Below, piece after piece: positions 1-11,800 of a stretch of 64,000 nucleotides of DNA (position 1 is the first letter of the stretch; the number at the start of each line of letters is the position of its first letter). Source of the stretch: Planctomycetaceae bacterium. GTDB taxonomy: Bacteria; Planctomycetota; Planctomycetia; Pirellulales; UBA7805. The stretch is taken from NCBI GenBank assembly GCA_902630355.1, contig CACOUL010000008.1, forward strand, positions 34,694 to 98,693, given 5' to 3'. Below the pieces are notes generated by a model. It had not been told where the DNA came from, made no database searches, and saw nothing but the letters and a program-made list of their open reading frames with translations. Made by a program: the position numbers and the translations under genes.

Positions 1-1475
<1,475 letters not shown>

Positions 1476-1589
1476 TATATATCGAACGCTTTTGCGTTCT
1501 GTTGAGTGGACGAGCCAAGGCGCGAAAAGAGAGCCACTTTTGCTGTTTGTCGGGACAAGAGCCGTCGGATTTCACCGTCTGCGGCCCTT

Positions 1590-1700
<111 letters not shown>

Positions 1701-1706
1701 TTTTTT

Positions 1707-1747
1707 ACCCGCTGCGGGGCCTAGCGCCCCGTCGGCGGGTTTTTTTG
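1707..1747 (+). terminator. Rho-independent terminator of the rRNA operon
   Basis: ACCCGC (1707-1712) pairs with GCGGGT (1735-1740), and inside it GGGGC pairs with GCCCC. A run of seven T follows directly. It sits right after the 5S gene, where the operon should end. Confidence 0.85.
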
Positions 1748-1831
1748 CGCCTTCGGGCGTGTTGTTCCTTCCCGAGCGTTGGGCTATTCTGCCCTCCTGT
1801 CTGGCGGAGTTGTTATCCAGGAGAAACCGTA

Positions 1832-2383
1832 ATGACCGAGTGGATTCTTACCCTGATCGGTCCCGACCGCCCTGGTTTGGTCGAAGCGGTCGCCGAGCGG
1901 GTTGTGGCCCGTGGCGGCAACTGGATGGTGAGCCGGATGGCACAACTGGGTGGAAAGTTTGCGGGCATCGCTCACGTGGCGGTGCCCGAGGCAGAGGCAG
2001 AGGCGCTCGCGAAGGATCTCGCCGCGCTGGCGGCAGACGGCCTGATGGTTCACGTCGAGGCGGCCGGCGAATCTTTGAGCGATGCCGCTGCGGCATCGCC
2101 GCCACCGGCGCCCGCCCCGCACCTGCTGCAGGTGGTCGGTAGCGATCGCCCCGGGATCGTACGGGAAATTTCCGGCGTGTTGGCCGCAGCCGGCATCAAC
2201 GTGGAGTCGCTTTCCACCGAGTATACGAAAGCCCCGATGAGTGGTGGTTCCATCTTTCGCGCCGATTTCCAATTTTCACTACCGTCGGCACACTCGATCG
2301 ATCAGTTGCGCACCGATGTCGAAGCGGTCGCTGGTGATTTGATGGTCGAAGTTTCCCCGGTGTCGCCCCTGCAACCCGAATGA
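1832..2383 (+). CDS. Tandem ACT-domain protein, GcvR-like
   Basis: This 183-residue cytoplasmic protein consists of two ACT domains (about 1-75 and 98-180) joined by an Ala/Pro-rich linker. Each opens with the same signature (GPDRPGLVEAV near residue 10, GSDRPGIVREIS near 106), which forms the glycine turn of small-molecule-binding ACT folds. The two-ACT layout without another domain is that of the glycine cleavage repressor GcvR family, which in enterobacteria acts by protein-protein contact. No GcvA partner is present here, so a regulatory role in amino acid metabolism is only inferred. The ATG at 1832 was chosen over a longer reading frame because a Shine-Dalgarno sequence (CCAGGAGA, 1818-1825) precedes it and the ACT domain starts at once. 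Confidence 0.85.
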   Translation: MTEWILTLIGPDRPGLVEAVAERVVARGGNWMVSRMAQLGGKFAGIAHVAVPEAEAEALAKDLAALAADGLMVHVEAAGESLSDAAAASPPPAPAPHLLQVVGSDRPGIVREISGVLAAAGINVESLSTEYTKAPMSGGSIFRADFQFSLPSAHSIDQLRTDVEAVAGDLMVEVSPVSPLQPE

Positions 2384-2410
2384 GCTTTCTTTTTTGTTGA
2401 GGCGTATGCG

Positions 2411-3184
2411 ATGTTGATTCTGCTTTCTCCGTCCAAGACACTTGATCTTTCCCCGCCCGAGGTATCCGGCAAGAGTACGCTGCCGGAGTTTCTCAGCGAG
2501 GCAGCGGAGTTGGCCGCGGTGCTTCAAAAGAAAACGCGGCCACAACTTGCGAAGCTGATGGCGATCAGTCCCAAACTGGCCGAGCAGGTCGCCGGGTATT
2601 ACAAGAACTGGAAAACGCCATTCACGGCAAAAAATGCGCACCCCGCCCTGCTCACCTTCCGTGGCGATGTTTACGAAGGTCTGGCAGCCGAGGATTTCAG
2701 TGCGGCGGATCGCACGTTTGCACAAAAACATCTACGGATCCTCTCGGGACTCTACGGCATCCTTCGCCCCTTGGATCGGATGCAGCCCTATCGACTCGAG
2801 ATGGGCTGCCGGTTGGTGAGCGGCGGTAAGGGCGGCTTTAAAAACCTGTATGATTTTTGGGGGGATCGGGTGCGCGAAAACTTGGAAATTGCCGCCAAAC
2901 GAAAAAAACAGCCGCTCGTGAACCTCGCTTCCGGCGAATATTTTAAGGTCGTGCGACCGGCGAAGGTCGAGTTACGGGTTGTGACCCCGACCTTCAAGGA
3001 AAAAAAAGGCTCGACCTACAAGGTGGTGAGTTTCTTTGCCAAAAAGGCCCGCGGGCAGATGGCACGGTACATCGTCAAAAATCGCCTCGAAGAACCCGAG
3101 GAGATGCAGGCCTTTGCCGAGGATGGCTACCAATTCAATAGACAGCTCTCCTCAGACGACGAACTCGTCTTTACGCGAGGCTAA
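2411..3184 (+). CDS. yaaA: YaaA family peroxide stress protein (DUF328)
   Basis: The 257-residue protein matches the YaaA/DUF328 family over its full usual length. It starts with the family hallmark MLILLSPSKTLD, and carries FRGDVYEGL, the LSGLYGILRPLD motif near residue 115 and NLASGEYFKVV near 170. In E. coli YaaA lowers free intracellular iron during peroxide stress and binds DNA; the same role here is inferred from family membership. The gene follows the ACT protein by 27 nt on the same strand and ends 1 nt from the convergent maf gene. The start agrees with the family N-terminus. Confidence 0.93.
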   Translation: MLILLSPSKTLDLSPPEVSGKSTLPEFLSEAAELAAVLQKKTRPQLAKLMAISPKLAEQVAGYYKNWKTPFTAKNAHPALLTFRGDVYEGLAAEDFSAADRTFAQKHLRILSGLYGILRPLDRMQPYRLEMGCRLVSGGKGGFKNLYDFWGDRVRENLEIAAKRKKQPLVNLASGEYFKVVRPAKVELRVVTPTFKEKKGSTYKVVSFFAKKARGQMARYIVKNRLEEPEEMQAFAEDGYQFNRQLSSDDELVFTRG

Positions 3185-3185
3185 G

Positions 3186-3779
3186 TTAGGCGAGCATTTT
3201 CTCAAGCAGCTCGAGCGGTAGCCCGATCACATTCGACCCGCTGCCCTCTGTAATATGGAGCCAATCGGGCCCGTCCTGATAGCCGAAGGCCCCTGCTTTG
3301 CCCTGCCAGAGGTCGGTCTCCAGATAGTCCTCCAGGGCATCCTCGCTGAGCGAGTCCATTTGCATATGGGTGATCGCCACCTCGGTCTTTGGAATGCCGG
3401 TCGCCAGTGGCCAGATGCAAAGTCCGCTGTAGACCCGGTGCGGCTGTCCGCTGAGCCGGGTGAGCATGCGGCGTGCATGGTCTCGATCGTGCGGTTTGCC
3501 GAGAATCTCCCCGCCACATTCGGCCACTGTATCGCATCCGAGCACGATTGCCGAGGTTTCATTCGTCGCAGTTTTGAGTCGCTGTACCACATCGGCCGCC
3601 TTACGCAGTGCGAGCGAGGAGACCAACTCCGCCGGGCCGCAGCCGCTGCAAATGCCCAGCGTTTCATCCACCTCGGGGTCGCGTTGCTCGAACCGGTAAC
3701 CGGCCTCAGTGAGGAGTTTCTGCCGCTGCGGAGAGCGACTGGCGAGAATCAGCCGCATCGATCGATCGGGTGATGGCAT
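3186..3779 (-). CDS. maf: Maf family nucleotide pyrophosphatase
   Basis: Maf proteins hydrolyse non-canonical or standard nucleoside triphosphates (dTTP/UTP or m7GTP subtypes) and are linked to septum control. The protein has the N-terminal LILASRSPQRQKLL phosphate-binding segment, the catalytic acid region VLGCDTVAE near residue 84, RVYSGLCIW near 115, and the C-terminal GKAGAFGYQDG and SNVIGLPLE motifs. The length of 197 residues is typical. An alternative start 21 nt downstream (MRLILASRS, 3758) matches the family N-terminus better, so the first seven residues are uncertain. The gene converges tail-to-tail on yaaA. Confidence 0.93.
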   Translation of the reverse strand: MPSPDRSMRLILASRSPQRQKLLTEAGYRFEQRDPEVDETLGICSGCGPAELVSSLALRKAADVVQRLKTATNETSAIVLGCDTVAECGGEILGKPHDRDHARRMLTRLSGQPHRVYSGLCIWPLATGIPKTEVAITHMQMDSLSEDALEDYLETDLWQGKAGAFGYQDGPDWLHITEGSGSNVIGLPLELLEKMLA

Positions 3780-3893
3780 GTCTTAATCGCTCGTTTGTCG
3801 TGCGTGGACTTGATGTCGTATCTGACTGTGACTGCACCGCTGTGATACGATGGATCGCTCTCCGCCCTCCATTCCAAACATCGATCACTCGCC

Positions 3894-4565
3894 ATGGCGC
3901 AAGCCCCATTTCCTATTCTCTACGAGGATAATCACTTACTGGTGATCGATAAACCGGCCCAACTGGCGACGATGGGTGTGCGGCCGCCCCGCGAAAGTGC
4001 GCTCGAGATGGCTCGCGGATATATCAAGCAAAAATACCGGAAACCGGGCAAAGTATACCTGGGGGTGGTCAGTCGGCTCGATGCGCCGGCGACGGGTGTT
4101 TTAGTTTTTGCCCGCACCAGTAAAGCGGCCGCCAGGCTCACCGCACAGTATCGCAATCGCGAGGTGAACAAGATCTACCACATCCTCATCGAGGGGGAAC
4201 TGAGCGAGGCGGCCGGAATGCTTGAGGACTGGGTCCGCAAAGACGAGCGGCATCGGCGGATGCATGTGGTCGCCGCCGAAGCGGAGGAGAGTCGGCAAGC
4301 CAGGCTCTCGTATCGGGTACTTCAAAGTCTGAAAAAGTGTCAGCTGGTCGAGGTGGAACTTGAAACTGGACGCAAACATCAGATTCGCTTGCAGTTTTCC
4401 AGTCGGGGGCATCCGGTGGTGGGTGACCGGAAGTACGGTGCGAGGCAAACTCTTTCCCGGGGGATCGCGCTGCATGCCAGACGACTGGAGTTGACGCACC
4501 CGGTCCGCCGCGAGAGGCTCACCTGGCAAGCGGAACTTCCCGGCGTGTGGCAACCGTATCTGTAA
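3894..4565 (+). CDS. RluA family pseudouridine synthase
   Basis: The 223-residue enzyme converts specific uridines in rRNA or tRNA to pseudouridine. It shows family motif I (YEDNHLLVIDKPA, residues 10-22), the catalytic Asp in SRLDAPATGVLVFA (Asp63), and the C-terminal GRKHQIRLQF and HPVVGDRKYG motifs. There is no N-terminal S4 domain, so it belongs to the short RluA/RluC-core type (RluA or TruC-like). The RNA target cannot be read from the sequence. It is divergently arranged with maf across a 114-nt intergenic region that must hold both promoters. Confidence 0.92.
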   Translation: MAQAPFPILYEDNHLLVIDKPAQLATMGVRPPRESALEMARGYIKQKYRKPGKVYLGVVSRLDAPATGVLVFARTSKAAARLTAQYRNREVNKIYHILIEGELSEAAGMLEDWVRKDERHRRMHVVAAEAEESRQARLSYRVLQSLKKCQLVEVELETGRKHQIRLQFSSRGHPVVGDRKYGARQTLSRGIALHARRLELTHPVRRERLTWQAELPGVWQPYL

Positions 4566-4725
4566 AATAGCGAACGTCACACGGTCGGCATCTAATTTTT
4601 CGGTGTTAAATCGCAGGGGAAACGCTCAAACGGGATGAAAATCACCGTTTCAACTTGGCGCGTGCTCCTGGTTCGTTAAGGTGGAGTCGGTACTTTAGGC
4701 CCCGTTTTCTTCAGCAGTTCTATCG

Positions 4726-6045
4726 ATGACTAGTATCTTTTGCGCCGCCGCCTTGAAGAGCCAACTGCTCAACGAGCAGGATCTTGAGGAAGCGGTTCGC
4801 TTGCTGCGGGCCGAAGATGCGAGTCAGTCGAATACGGCGGTCAAAATCTCGGACGAAAAGCTGGCCGCGCAGTTGGTGGCCATGGGCCGCATCAGCAAAT
4901 GGCAAGGAGAGCATCTTCGCCGCGGAAGAATCGACTTCAGTCTGGACGACGAATATATACTCATTGATTTCATTGGCCGGGGTGGGATGGGCAACGTATT
5001 CAAAGCAAAGCACCGGCTGATGGACCGAGTGGTTGCGGTCAAGGTCATGGACCGGGAGCGACTCGATAACCAGGAAGCGCGGGAGCGGTTTGCGGCGGAA
5101 ATCAAAAACTTCGGCGCTGTTAATCATCCCAATCTTGTGCATGCGTACGGGGCACGTGAAATCGATATCGACGGTCAGAAACAGACTGCGGTGATCATGG
5201 AGTTTTTGGACGGGCCGGAACTGAGAAAGATCGTGCGTTCGAGCGGTAAGATGAAGCAGCAAGATGCCGCAAAAGTTATTTGTGACGTGGCAGCCGGTTT
5301 GGATTACGTGCACGAGCAAGGCTTTCTTCACCGTGATATCAAACCGGGCAACATCATGATCACGTCCAAGGGCAAAGCAAAAATGGTCGACTTCGGCCTT
5401 GCGGGCGTGATCGAGCAAAAAGACGACAAGCAATGCTTTATTCAAAATGACCCCAAACGAGGGCGGCTTGTCGGCACCGCTGATTATCTTGCCCCGGAAG
5501 TGATCGAGGGGCATACGGCGACGCCCGCAAGCGACATCTACTCGCTCGGTTGCACCCTCTATTACATGGTGACCAAGCGGGTTCCGTTCCCGGGCGGCTC
5601 GGCGGTGGAAAAGTGTCGCCGGCACCTCGACGAGCAACCGCTCGACCCCCGCAAACCACCGCTGCATGCGGAAGTAACCCAGGAATTTTTGGAAGTCCTC
5701 GGGGCGATGATGGCGAAGGACCCCCAAAAGAGAATTCAAACGGCGACAGAGGTCATCAGACGGCTTTCTCCGTTCTGTGGCGAGCATTTGAGCCCCATGG
5801 TGTCTTCCGAAGTGGGGTCGCTCCCCGGCGGTCCGCAGAGCGATACCGACCGCTTTTTGAGCGAATCGCAAGTGACGACCCCCGTGCCCCTCGCGGGCGA
5901 TCAGACAGAGGCGGGAAAGTCGCTCTGGTCACCGATCACCGATTGGGTCGGGACGATGAGCGAAGGCCAGTTTTTCTTTTTGGTTGCCGGCTTTGGCCTG
6001 TTGATCTTCGTGCTGATGCTGCTCTTGGTCGTGCTGGTATCTTGA
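4726..6045 (+). CDS. Membrane-anchored Ser/Thr protein kinase
   Basis: The 439-residue protein has a complete Hanks-type kinase domain: glycine loop GRGGMG (84-89), ATP-binding Lys in VAVKVM (Lys106), catalytic HRDIKPGNIM (His202-Arg-Asp), DFG at 222-224 and an APE segment (YLAPEV). An N-terminal stretch of about 75 residues precedes it, as is common in planctomycete kinases, where a short helical region ends just before the kinase start. A single hydrophobic segment at the extreme C-terminus (FFFLVAGFGLLIFVLMLLL) anchors it to a membrane with the kinase in the cytoplasm and almost nothing outside, so no extracellular sensor is present. It stands alone upstream of tRNA-Phe; no substrate gene is evident nearby. 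Confidence 0.93.
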   Translation: MTSIFCAAALKSQLLNEQDLEEAVRLLRAEDASQSNTAVKISDEKLAAQLVAMGRISKWQGEHLRRGRIDFSLDDEYILIDFIGRGGMGNVFKAKHRLMDRVVAVKVMDRERLDNQEARERFAAEIKNFGAVNHPNLVHAYGAREIDIDGQKQTAVIMEFLDGPELRKIVRSSGKMKQQDAAKVICDVAAGLDYVHEQGFLHRDIKPGNIMITSKGKAKMVDFGLAGVIEQKDDKQCFIQNDPKRGRLVGTADYLAPEVIEGHTATPASDIYSLGCTLYYMVTKRVPFPGGSAVEKCRRHLDEQPLDPRKPPLHAEVTQEFLEVLGAMMAKDPQKRIQTATEVIRRLSPFCGEHLSPMVSSEVGSLPGGPQSDTDRFLSESQVTTPVPLAGDQTEAGKSLWSPITDWVGTMSEGQFFFLVAGFGLLIFVLMLLLVVLVS

Positions 6046-6146
6046 GCACAACTCCCGGCGAGGGCAGGTTTATTGACAGACGCCGCCCTCGGCCTTTAGC
6101 ATGGCACCGTTCCTGGATCCCGGTCGCCGCCGGGCAGCCTTGGACA

Positions 6147-6219
<73 letters not shown>

Positions 6220-6228
6220 CTTCCCTTT

Positions 6229-7926
6229 ATGGCCTGCCGGGAGTGCCGCGTGTTCAAGAAAGAATTTTCGGGGCCCAATGGGGCAGAGTTTTTGGTTCGC
6301 TGTCTTGAGGCGGCAGGCATCACGCACGCGTTCGGCATTCCCGGGGCGAAGATCGATCCGGTCTTTGAAGCACTCCACGATTCTTCGATTGAACTGATCG
6401 TCTGTCGCCACGAGCAGAACGCGGGATTCATGGCGGCGGCCATGGGCCGGATGACCGAGCAGATTGCCGTCTGTATCGGTACCTCAGGTCCTGGAACCTC
6501 CAATTTCTGCACGTCGCTCATTACCGCGACGACCGAAGGCGATCCGGTGCTCTGCCTCTCGGGTGCGGTGCCGCTGAGGATGCGGCATCAGCAAACGCAC
6601 CAATCGATGGACAACGTGTCGCTCATGCGGCCAGTGACCAAGTGGGCCATGGAAGCGGCCAGCCCGGATTCGATTGGTGAGTTGGTCTCGGCGGCATGCC
6701 GTCGGGCGCAGGTGCCGCGAGGTGGTGCCGCCTATTTGAGTCTGCCCTACGACGTGATGCTTGCCGAGGCATCGGGGGATCCTCTTTGCGATGCGACTCC
6801 GCCACGAGGGCCGGCGCCGGCAGCTTTGATTTGCGAAGTTGCGGAGCGAATCAAACAGGCACACAGCCCGGTCCTCCTGGCAGGCGCCGCTTCCACTGCC
6901 ACGGCTGCTGCCGAGGCCATCCGCAGTCTTTTGCGGCATCATCCACTGCCGATTGTCGGCACATGGGAGGCCGCGGGACTGATCCCCCAGGACTGCCTGG
7001 AATGTTTTTTTGGCCGCGTGGGGCTGTTCAGGAATCAACCGGGCGATCGGCTTCTCGCGGAGGCCGATCTTGTCGTGACGTTGGGTTACGAGCAAGTCGA
7101 ATACGATCCGGCGACTTGGAATGTGGGAGAGCGTGCGGAGATTGTGCACATTCACGACCGGATTGCGGATTACGATCAGGCATACCAGCCGGCGATCGAA
7201 CTGGTGGGCGATTTAGGAGCGACCGTGACGGAACTGCGGGAGATGCTCGATCCATTGCCCGGTTTGGTGCAAACGCCGCAACTGGTGGCCGTGCGAAAGG
7301 CGGTAGAGGAACATCAAGAGGTGCCGCCGGTCGACGATGAGATGCCGATTCATCCACAGCATCTGGTGGCACAGGTGCAGGCGGTCGCACGTGAGGATCC
7401 GCGGACGACGGTTGTCTGTGATGTCGGCTCGCACTACATCTGGATGGGCCGCCACTTTTATTGCTTTGAGCCGCGCCGACTCCTCTTCAGCAATGGTCAA
7501 CAGACGCTAGGGGTCGCGCTGCCTTGGGCGATTGCCGCCACCCTGGCCCGCCCTGGAGAGCCGGTGATTTCCATGTCGGGGGATGGCGGATTTCTTTTCT
7601 CCGCCCAGGAGTTGGAAACGGCCGTGCGATTAGGATGCAACTTCACGCACCTGATCTGGCGGGATGGTGCCTACGACATGGTGGCGTTTCAGCAGATGGC
7701 AAAATATGGTCGTACGACGGCCGTCGAATTTGGACCGGTCGATGCGATCGAGTACGCCGAGGCCTTTGGTGCCCATGGGCTTCGACTAAAGCAGCCTGGC
7801 CAACTCGGCGAGTTGATCCGGGAGAGCCAGAAAATTGCGGGCCCTGTTTTGATCGACGTTCCGGTCGATTATTCGCACAACGACGCCCTCATGGCATCGC
7901 TCCACGACGACCCGCGAGCCCACTAG
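6229..7926 (+). CDS. alsS: Acetolactate synthase, catabolic AlsS-type
   Basis: This thiamine-diphosphate enzyme of about 565 residues condenses two pyruvates to acetolactate. The N-terminal Pyr domain has AFGIPGAKIDPVFEAL and the catalytic Glu in CRHEQNAGFMA. The C-terminal PP domain has MSGDGGFLFSAQELETAV followed by WRDGAYDMV, the Mg-ThDP binding motif. GAKID and the absence of a paired small regulatory subunit gene point to the FAD-independent catabolic AlsS/BudB type rather than IlvB. No acetolactate decarboxylase gene is adjacent, so the use of acetolactate (acetoin or branched-chain amino acids) is open. The start is uncertain: a longer frame begins inside tRNA-Phe and is rejected; ATG 6229 lies 9 nt after the tRNA and has no clear ribosome binding site. 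Confidence 0.87.
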   Translation: MACRECRVFKKEFSGPNGAEFLVRCLEAAGITHAFGIPGAKIDPVFEALHDSSIELIVCRHEQNAGFMAAAMGRMTEQIAVCIGTSGPGTSNFCTSLITATTEGDPVLCLSGAVPLRMRHQQTHQSMDNVSLMRPVTKWAMEAASPDSIGELVSAACRRAQVPRGGAAYLSLPYDVMLAEASGDPLCDATPPRGPAPAALICEVAERIKQAHSPVLLAGAASTATAAAEAIRSLLRHHPLPIVGTWEAAGLIPQDCLECFFGRVGLFRNQPGDRLLAEADLVVTLGYEQVEYDPATWNVGERAEIVHIHDRIADYDQAYQPAIELVGDLGATVTELREMLDPLPGLVQTPQLVAVRKAVEEHQEVPPVDDEMPIHPQHLVAQVQAVAREDPRTTVVCDVGSHYIWMGRHFYCFEPRRLLFSNGQQTLGVALPWAIAATLARPGEPVISMSGDGGFLFSAQELETAVRLGCNFTHLIWRDGAYDMVAFQQMAKYGRTTAVEFGPVDAIEYAEAFGAHGLRLKQPGQLGELIRESQKIAGPVLIDVPVDYSHNDALMASLHDDPRAH

Positions 7927-7953
7927 GTTGGGCACGGGGGTGGGCACAGGCAT

Positions 7954-8018
7954 AAAAAAACCGCCCCGGCAGGTCTGCGACACCCGGCGGTACCGCAGAG
8001 GCTGCACATGGGCGGTTG
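7954..8018 (-). terminator. Rho-independent terminator of the HU gene
   Basis: Read on the minus strand, AACCGCC (8011-8017) pairs with GGCGGTT (7959-7965) around an inner hairpin (TCTGCG/CGCAGA), followed by a run of T at 7954-7960. It lies about 50 nt after the HU stop codon. Confidence 0.65.
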
Positions 8019-8065
8019 GAAAAAGCAATTCGGACGAACCTTTCTGGCCGGCCGTTCGCTTCTCG

Positions 8066-8386
8066 TTAGACCATATCCTTGAGGTTCTTCAACGGTCGCA
8101 CCTTGATCACGTTACGTGCCGGTTTGGCCTTGAATATAGTCGGCTCCTTCGTGAAAGGATTGATTCCCTCACGCTCTTTGGTTGCCGGCTTGCGTTGCAC
8201 GACGATCTTGCAGAGCCCGGGAATCGTGAAGAGTCCGGGACCTCTGGAGCCGACCGACTTGCGAATCTGATCGCTGAGTGCGTCAAAAACACCAGCAACA
8301 TCTTTCTTCGTGAGTCCTGTTGCCTCCGCAATGCCATTGAACACTTCCGTCTTCGTCGGGGCCTTTTTTCCTGCGGCTTTTGCCAT
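8066..8386 (-). CDS. HU family DNA-binding protein
   Basis: This small basic protein of 106 residues belongs to the HU/IHF nucleoid-associated fold. It has the N-terminal helical dimerisation part (TKTEVFNGIAEATGLTKKDV, residues 12-31), the beta-arm with the conserved proline region (GINPFTKEP), and a Lys-rich C-terminus (KPARNVIKVRP). A short Lys/Ala-rich N-terminal extension (MAKAAGKKAP) precedes the usual start. A strong AGGAGG lies 11 nt upstream of the ATG. The gene is monocistronic, divergent from the giant PQQ gene, and has a stem-loop terminator downstream. An A-tract-rich region precedes it (see findings). Confidence 0.95.
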   Translation of the reverse strand: MAKAAGKKAPTKTEVFNGIAEATGLTKKDVAGVFDALSDQIRKSVGSRGPGLFTIPGLCKIVVQRKPATKEREGINPFTKEPTIFKAKPARNVIKVRPLKNLKDMV

Positions 8387-8853
8387 AGTGCTCGGTTCCT
8401 CCTAGCAAGAGAATAAAAAAGTAAGTTCGTCCGTCCGCCCCAATCTGCTTAAAAAACAGGGTAAAACCGAGGCGAGTTGCTGATTGAAAAGCAACGGGGA
8501 GTAAAATACAAGCGGGATTTCGTAAAAAAGACTAAAAAAACAGCTAAAAAATAAAAAAACGAGTTGGGTCATCGGGCATTGGTTTATGGAGAACTGTTGA
8601 TGGCTTCTGTCAGGTCTCGCTGGATCGCGATCCGTTTGCTCTGCGTCACTCGTCGATCCGCTGGCGACCGGGCCGCAACTCTTTTTCTTGTCAACGATCC
8701 GCGTCTTCCTTAAAATGCTTGTGAGGCAAGAGTTTACAGCGGGTCGTATTGTCCGGTCCGCGGCGGGTCCCTGGCTCGGTCCCGCAGCATGTCTTCCGGT
8801 TGCCGTCGGTTGCCATCGATGGTGTGGCGGATGGAACAGAGGGTTCAGAGGTC
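8387..8853. other. Intergenic region with phased A-tracts
   Basis: These 467 bases separate the divergent HU and PQQ/TPR genes. They hold the HU ribosome binding site (AGGAGG on the minus strand near 8398) and four A-runs at 8524-8529, 8534-8540, 8546-8551 and 8553-8559, mostly spaced near one helical turn. No coding sequence is convincing here. Both promoters are presumably inside, but I cannot assign -35/-10 boxes. Confidence 0.6.
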
Positions 8854-11800
8854 ATGATCGCGCGACTGCCTGTACTCATCATCGGTTGCCTGTTGCTCAG
8901 TGTGTCGGCGTCGACCGGTCGCGGTCAGCCGCGTCCCCCGGGCGAACCGGAGGTTGCCAAAGGCAACGATTACAGCCCACCGGTTTTTCTGCCTCCCGAT
9001 CGCTCTTCATTGCGACTGCTCACAACGGCGAAAGTGCTGATCGACCAGCAGCGGTACAGCCAAGCGGTGCGACTTCTGCAAAAAGTGTTGGGGGAACAGA
9101 CCGATACGAAACAGAGTGAAGACTTCTTTTTTGCCGCCAATGGAAAGCCGGGCACATTGCTCGAGGGGGCGCAGAGTTTACGTCAGGCGGCAAGACAAAT
9201 GCTGGGCAATTTGCCGGAGGTGGCCCGCGAGTCCTACGAGTTACAGTACGGTGGGCGGGCAAAAAAAGTCCTTGAGCAGGCAGTCCAGCAAGGCGATATC
9301 GACGCAGTGGCGGACGTGCAGCGCCACTATTTCCATACCGATGCCGGTTATCGCGCCATGCTTCTACTTGCCTATCATCATCTGCAGCAGGGCAATCCGC
9401 ACCGTGCGGCACTCTGCTTTCATGAGGTGCGCAACTCGCCTGCCGCGACGAAATTTGAACCCGAACTTACACTCCTCTACGCCACGGCACTTTATCGTTC
9501 CGGCAGAGGCGATGAGGCCGCATTGCTCCTCGAGGACATTTCGGCATCCGGTTCCGTCGAGGGCTGGAAGATCGCCGACTCCGCGGTCCCCCTGCCCGGC
9601 CCCGACGAGTCCTGGGCGGTGTGGCTCGAGCGTTGGGCTGGCGCAACCCCGACTCCACCGCTGGCGAGCGATTGGGTGATGTTTCGCGGCAATGCGACGC
9701 GGACCGCGTCGAGTAGCCCGAGTCGGCCCTTGATGTTGCGACCTCTCTGGCGGCAACGGGTGGCGACCGACAGGCAGCGTGAAGAGTTGGTTGCGACGAT
9801 GGCCAGCGATCACGCCGATCGGGGCATCGCCGCCATCCCGGCCCTGCAACCGTTGGCGATTGGAGACCTGATCTTGATGCGAACGCCCGAGCGGGTGGTG
9901 GCCGTCGATTTTGAAAGTGGGAAAATCGTGTGGCAGGTGGAGACACGTCCGAGTGAGATTGGTTTTTCGGACAACGACTTCGGTTCACTCAACGGACAGG
10001 TGCAAGAGTCCCTGGCGAAGGCGGTCTCCCGGGCGCAACTTGCCGAGCAGGTCTGGATGGATAAAACGCTCGGTTCGATGAGTAGCGACGGGGAGCGGGT
10101 CTTCTTGCTCGAGGAGTTTAATCGCAAGGAAGAGCGGAACTTTCTCGATGCGCGGGGTCGACGCCGAATCTCCACCGGGCCGCACTATAACGTGCTACGG
10201 GCCAGATCGGTCTCCCAGGCAGAAGGGAAATTGCTCTGGAGTGTGGGTGGTCCGCACGATCCGGACCCCAAGATGCGCGAGGCTTATTTTCTGGGGCCTC
10301 CGTTGGTGGTCGACGGAAAACTCTATCAGATTGTCGAACTCGACGGCGAAGTGCGATTGCTGGTTCTCGATGCGGCGTCGGGAAGGCGTCTCTGGCAGCA
10401 GCAACTCGCGGTCATTCGTCAGCTCTCTCAGTATGAGAGACCGCGAAGGATTGGCGGCATCAGCCCCTCCTATCACCGGGGTGTTCTGGTGTGTCCCACC
10501 GGCGCCGGTGGCCTGGTGGCAATCGATCTCACGTCGCGCAATCTCCGCTGGGGATATGCGTACGGTGAACCGGATATCCGTAACGATTCAAGGAGAGGGT
10601 TGGGGTGGCAGCAGCCCTCGTTGGCCGTATCGCCGCAGGTGGAAAAGGTATGGGCCGACGCCTGTGCCGTGTTGGCCGATGATCACGTGCTGGTGACGCC
10701 CACCGAATCGAATCAGTTGCATTGTCTCTCGCTCGACGATGGAAAACTGTTGTGGAAGAAGGATCGTAAGGATAATGCCTTCCTCGCTTGCGTGTACGAT
10801 GGGAAGGTGATCCTGGCGGGTCCGGAAGAAATAACCGCACTTGCCATCGAATCGGGTGCCGAAGTGGGGCGATGCCGACTGCCGGAGAGCGAGAATCCGA
10901 GTGGACGGGGCTACGATGCGGAGGGCCGCTATTATCTTCCGGTGCGAACCGCCGGCGGGGGCGCCGTGTTGACGATCGACCTGAAGAAAATGGAGGTGGT
11001 TGATCGAACTGAAGTGCGCGGCGGTCAGGTTCCCGGAAACCTGGTCTGCCATCGCGATTGCGTTATTTCACAAAGCAGCGATGCACTGCAGTGTTTTTTC
11101 CAGTATCGGGCGATCGAGCAGCAAATCACGAAGGCCTTGCGCGAAAACGAGGTCGACCCCGAGGCGTTGCTTCGTCAGGGGGAAATTCTCTTCGATCGTG
11201 GTAAGGCGGCTGATGCCGTCACCCTCTTTCGACGAGCCGTGGCAGCATTTTCGGCGAGGGCGGCGGAATTTCAATCGCAAAGTGACTACGAGCGCGCGAG
11301 CGAGGCCGAGGCAACCTCACTCTATGCGAAAGGTTTACTGCGGGAAGGTTTGCTCGGTGCACTGAAGGACGACTTCGTGAGCAACGCGTCGACGATTCCC
11401 GAAATTGAATCGATCCTTGACTCGCCGCAGGACCGAATTGAGTTTTTGCGGGTCCTGGCGGCAGGCCAAGAGCGGGCCGGGAAATGGGACGAGGCCTTGG
11501 AGGCCTATTTGAAACTGGTCAAAATTGTCGGTCGCGACGACCCGCTGCTCAAGCTCAAGATGGGGCGATCGGCGCGATTGAGCCACATTGTCCGGAGCCG
11601 GCTCGAAAAGCTCCGCCGCCAACTTTCGGCGTCGGGCCGTGCAAGAATGGCGACTTGGGTCGAGCAGGAAGCGGTCGCCGTAGGCAATTTGGATCAGGCG
11701 GATGCGAATCGACAGAGACGCGCCTTTTTCTTTTTCTTCCCCTACGATTCTGCTTCGCTCAATCTCAAGCGGCAATGGATTACGGGCATCCCTGCCAACG

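Noticed and set aside
4720..5871. 383-codon open frame on the minus strand opposite the kinase
   Set aside because: The plus strand encodes a complete kinase with all motifs; the minus frame has His/Arg-rich shadow composition and no motif.
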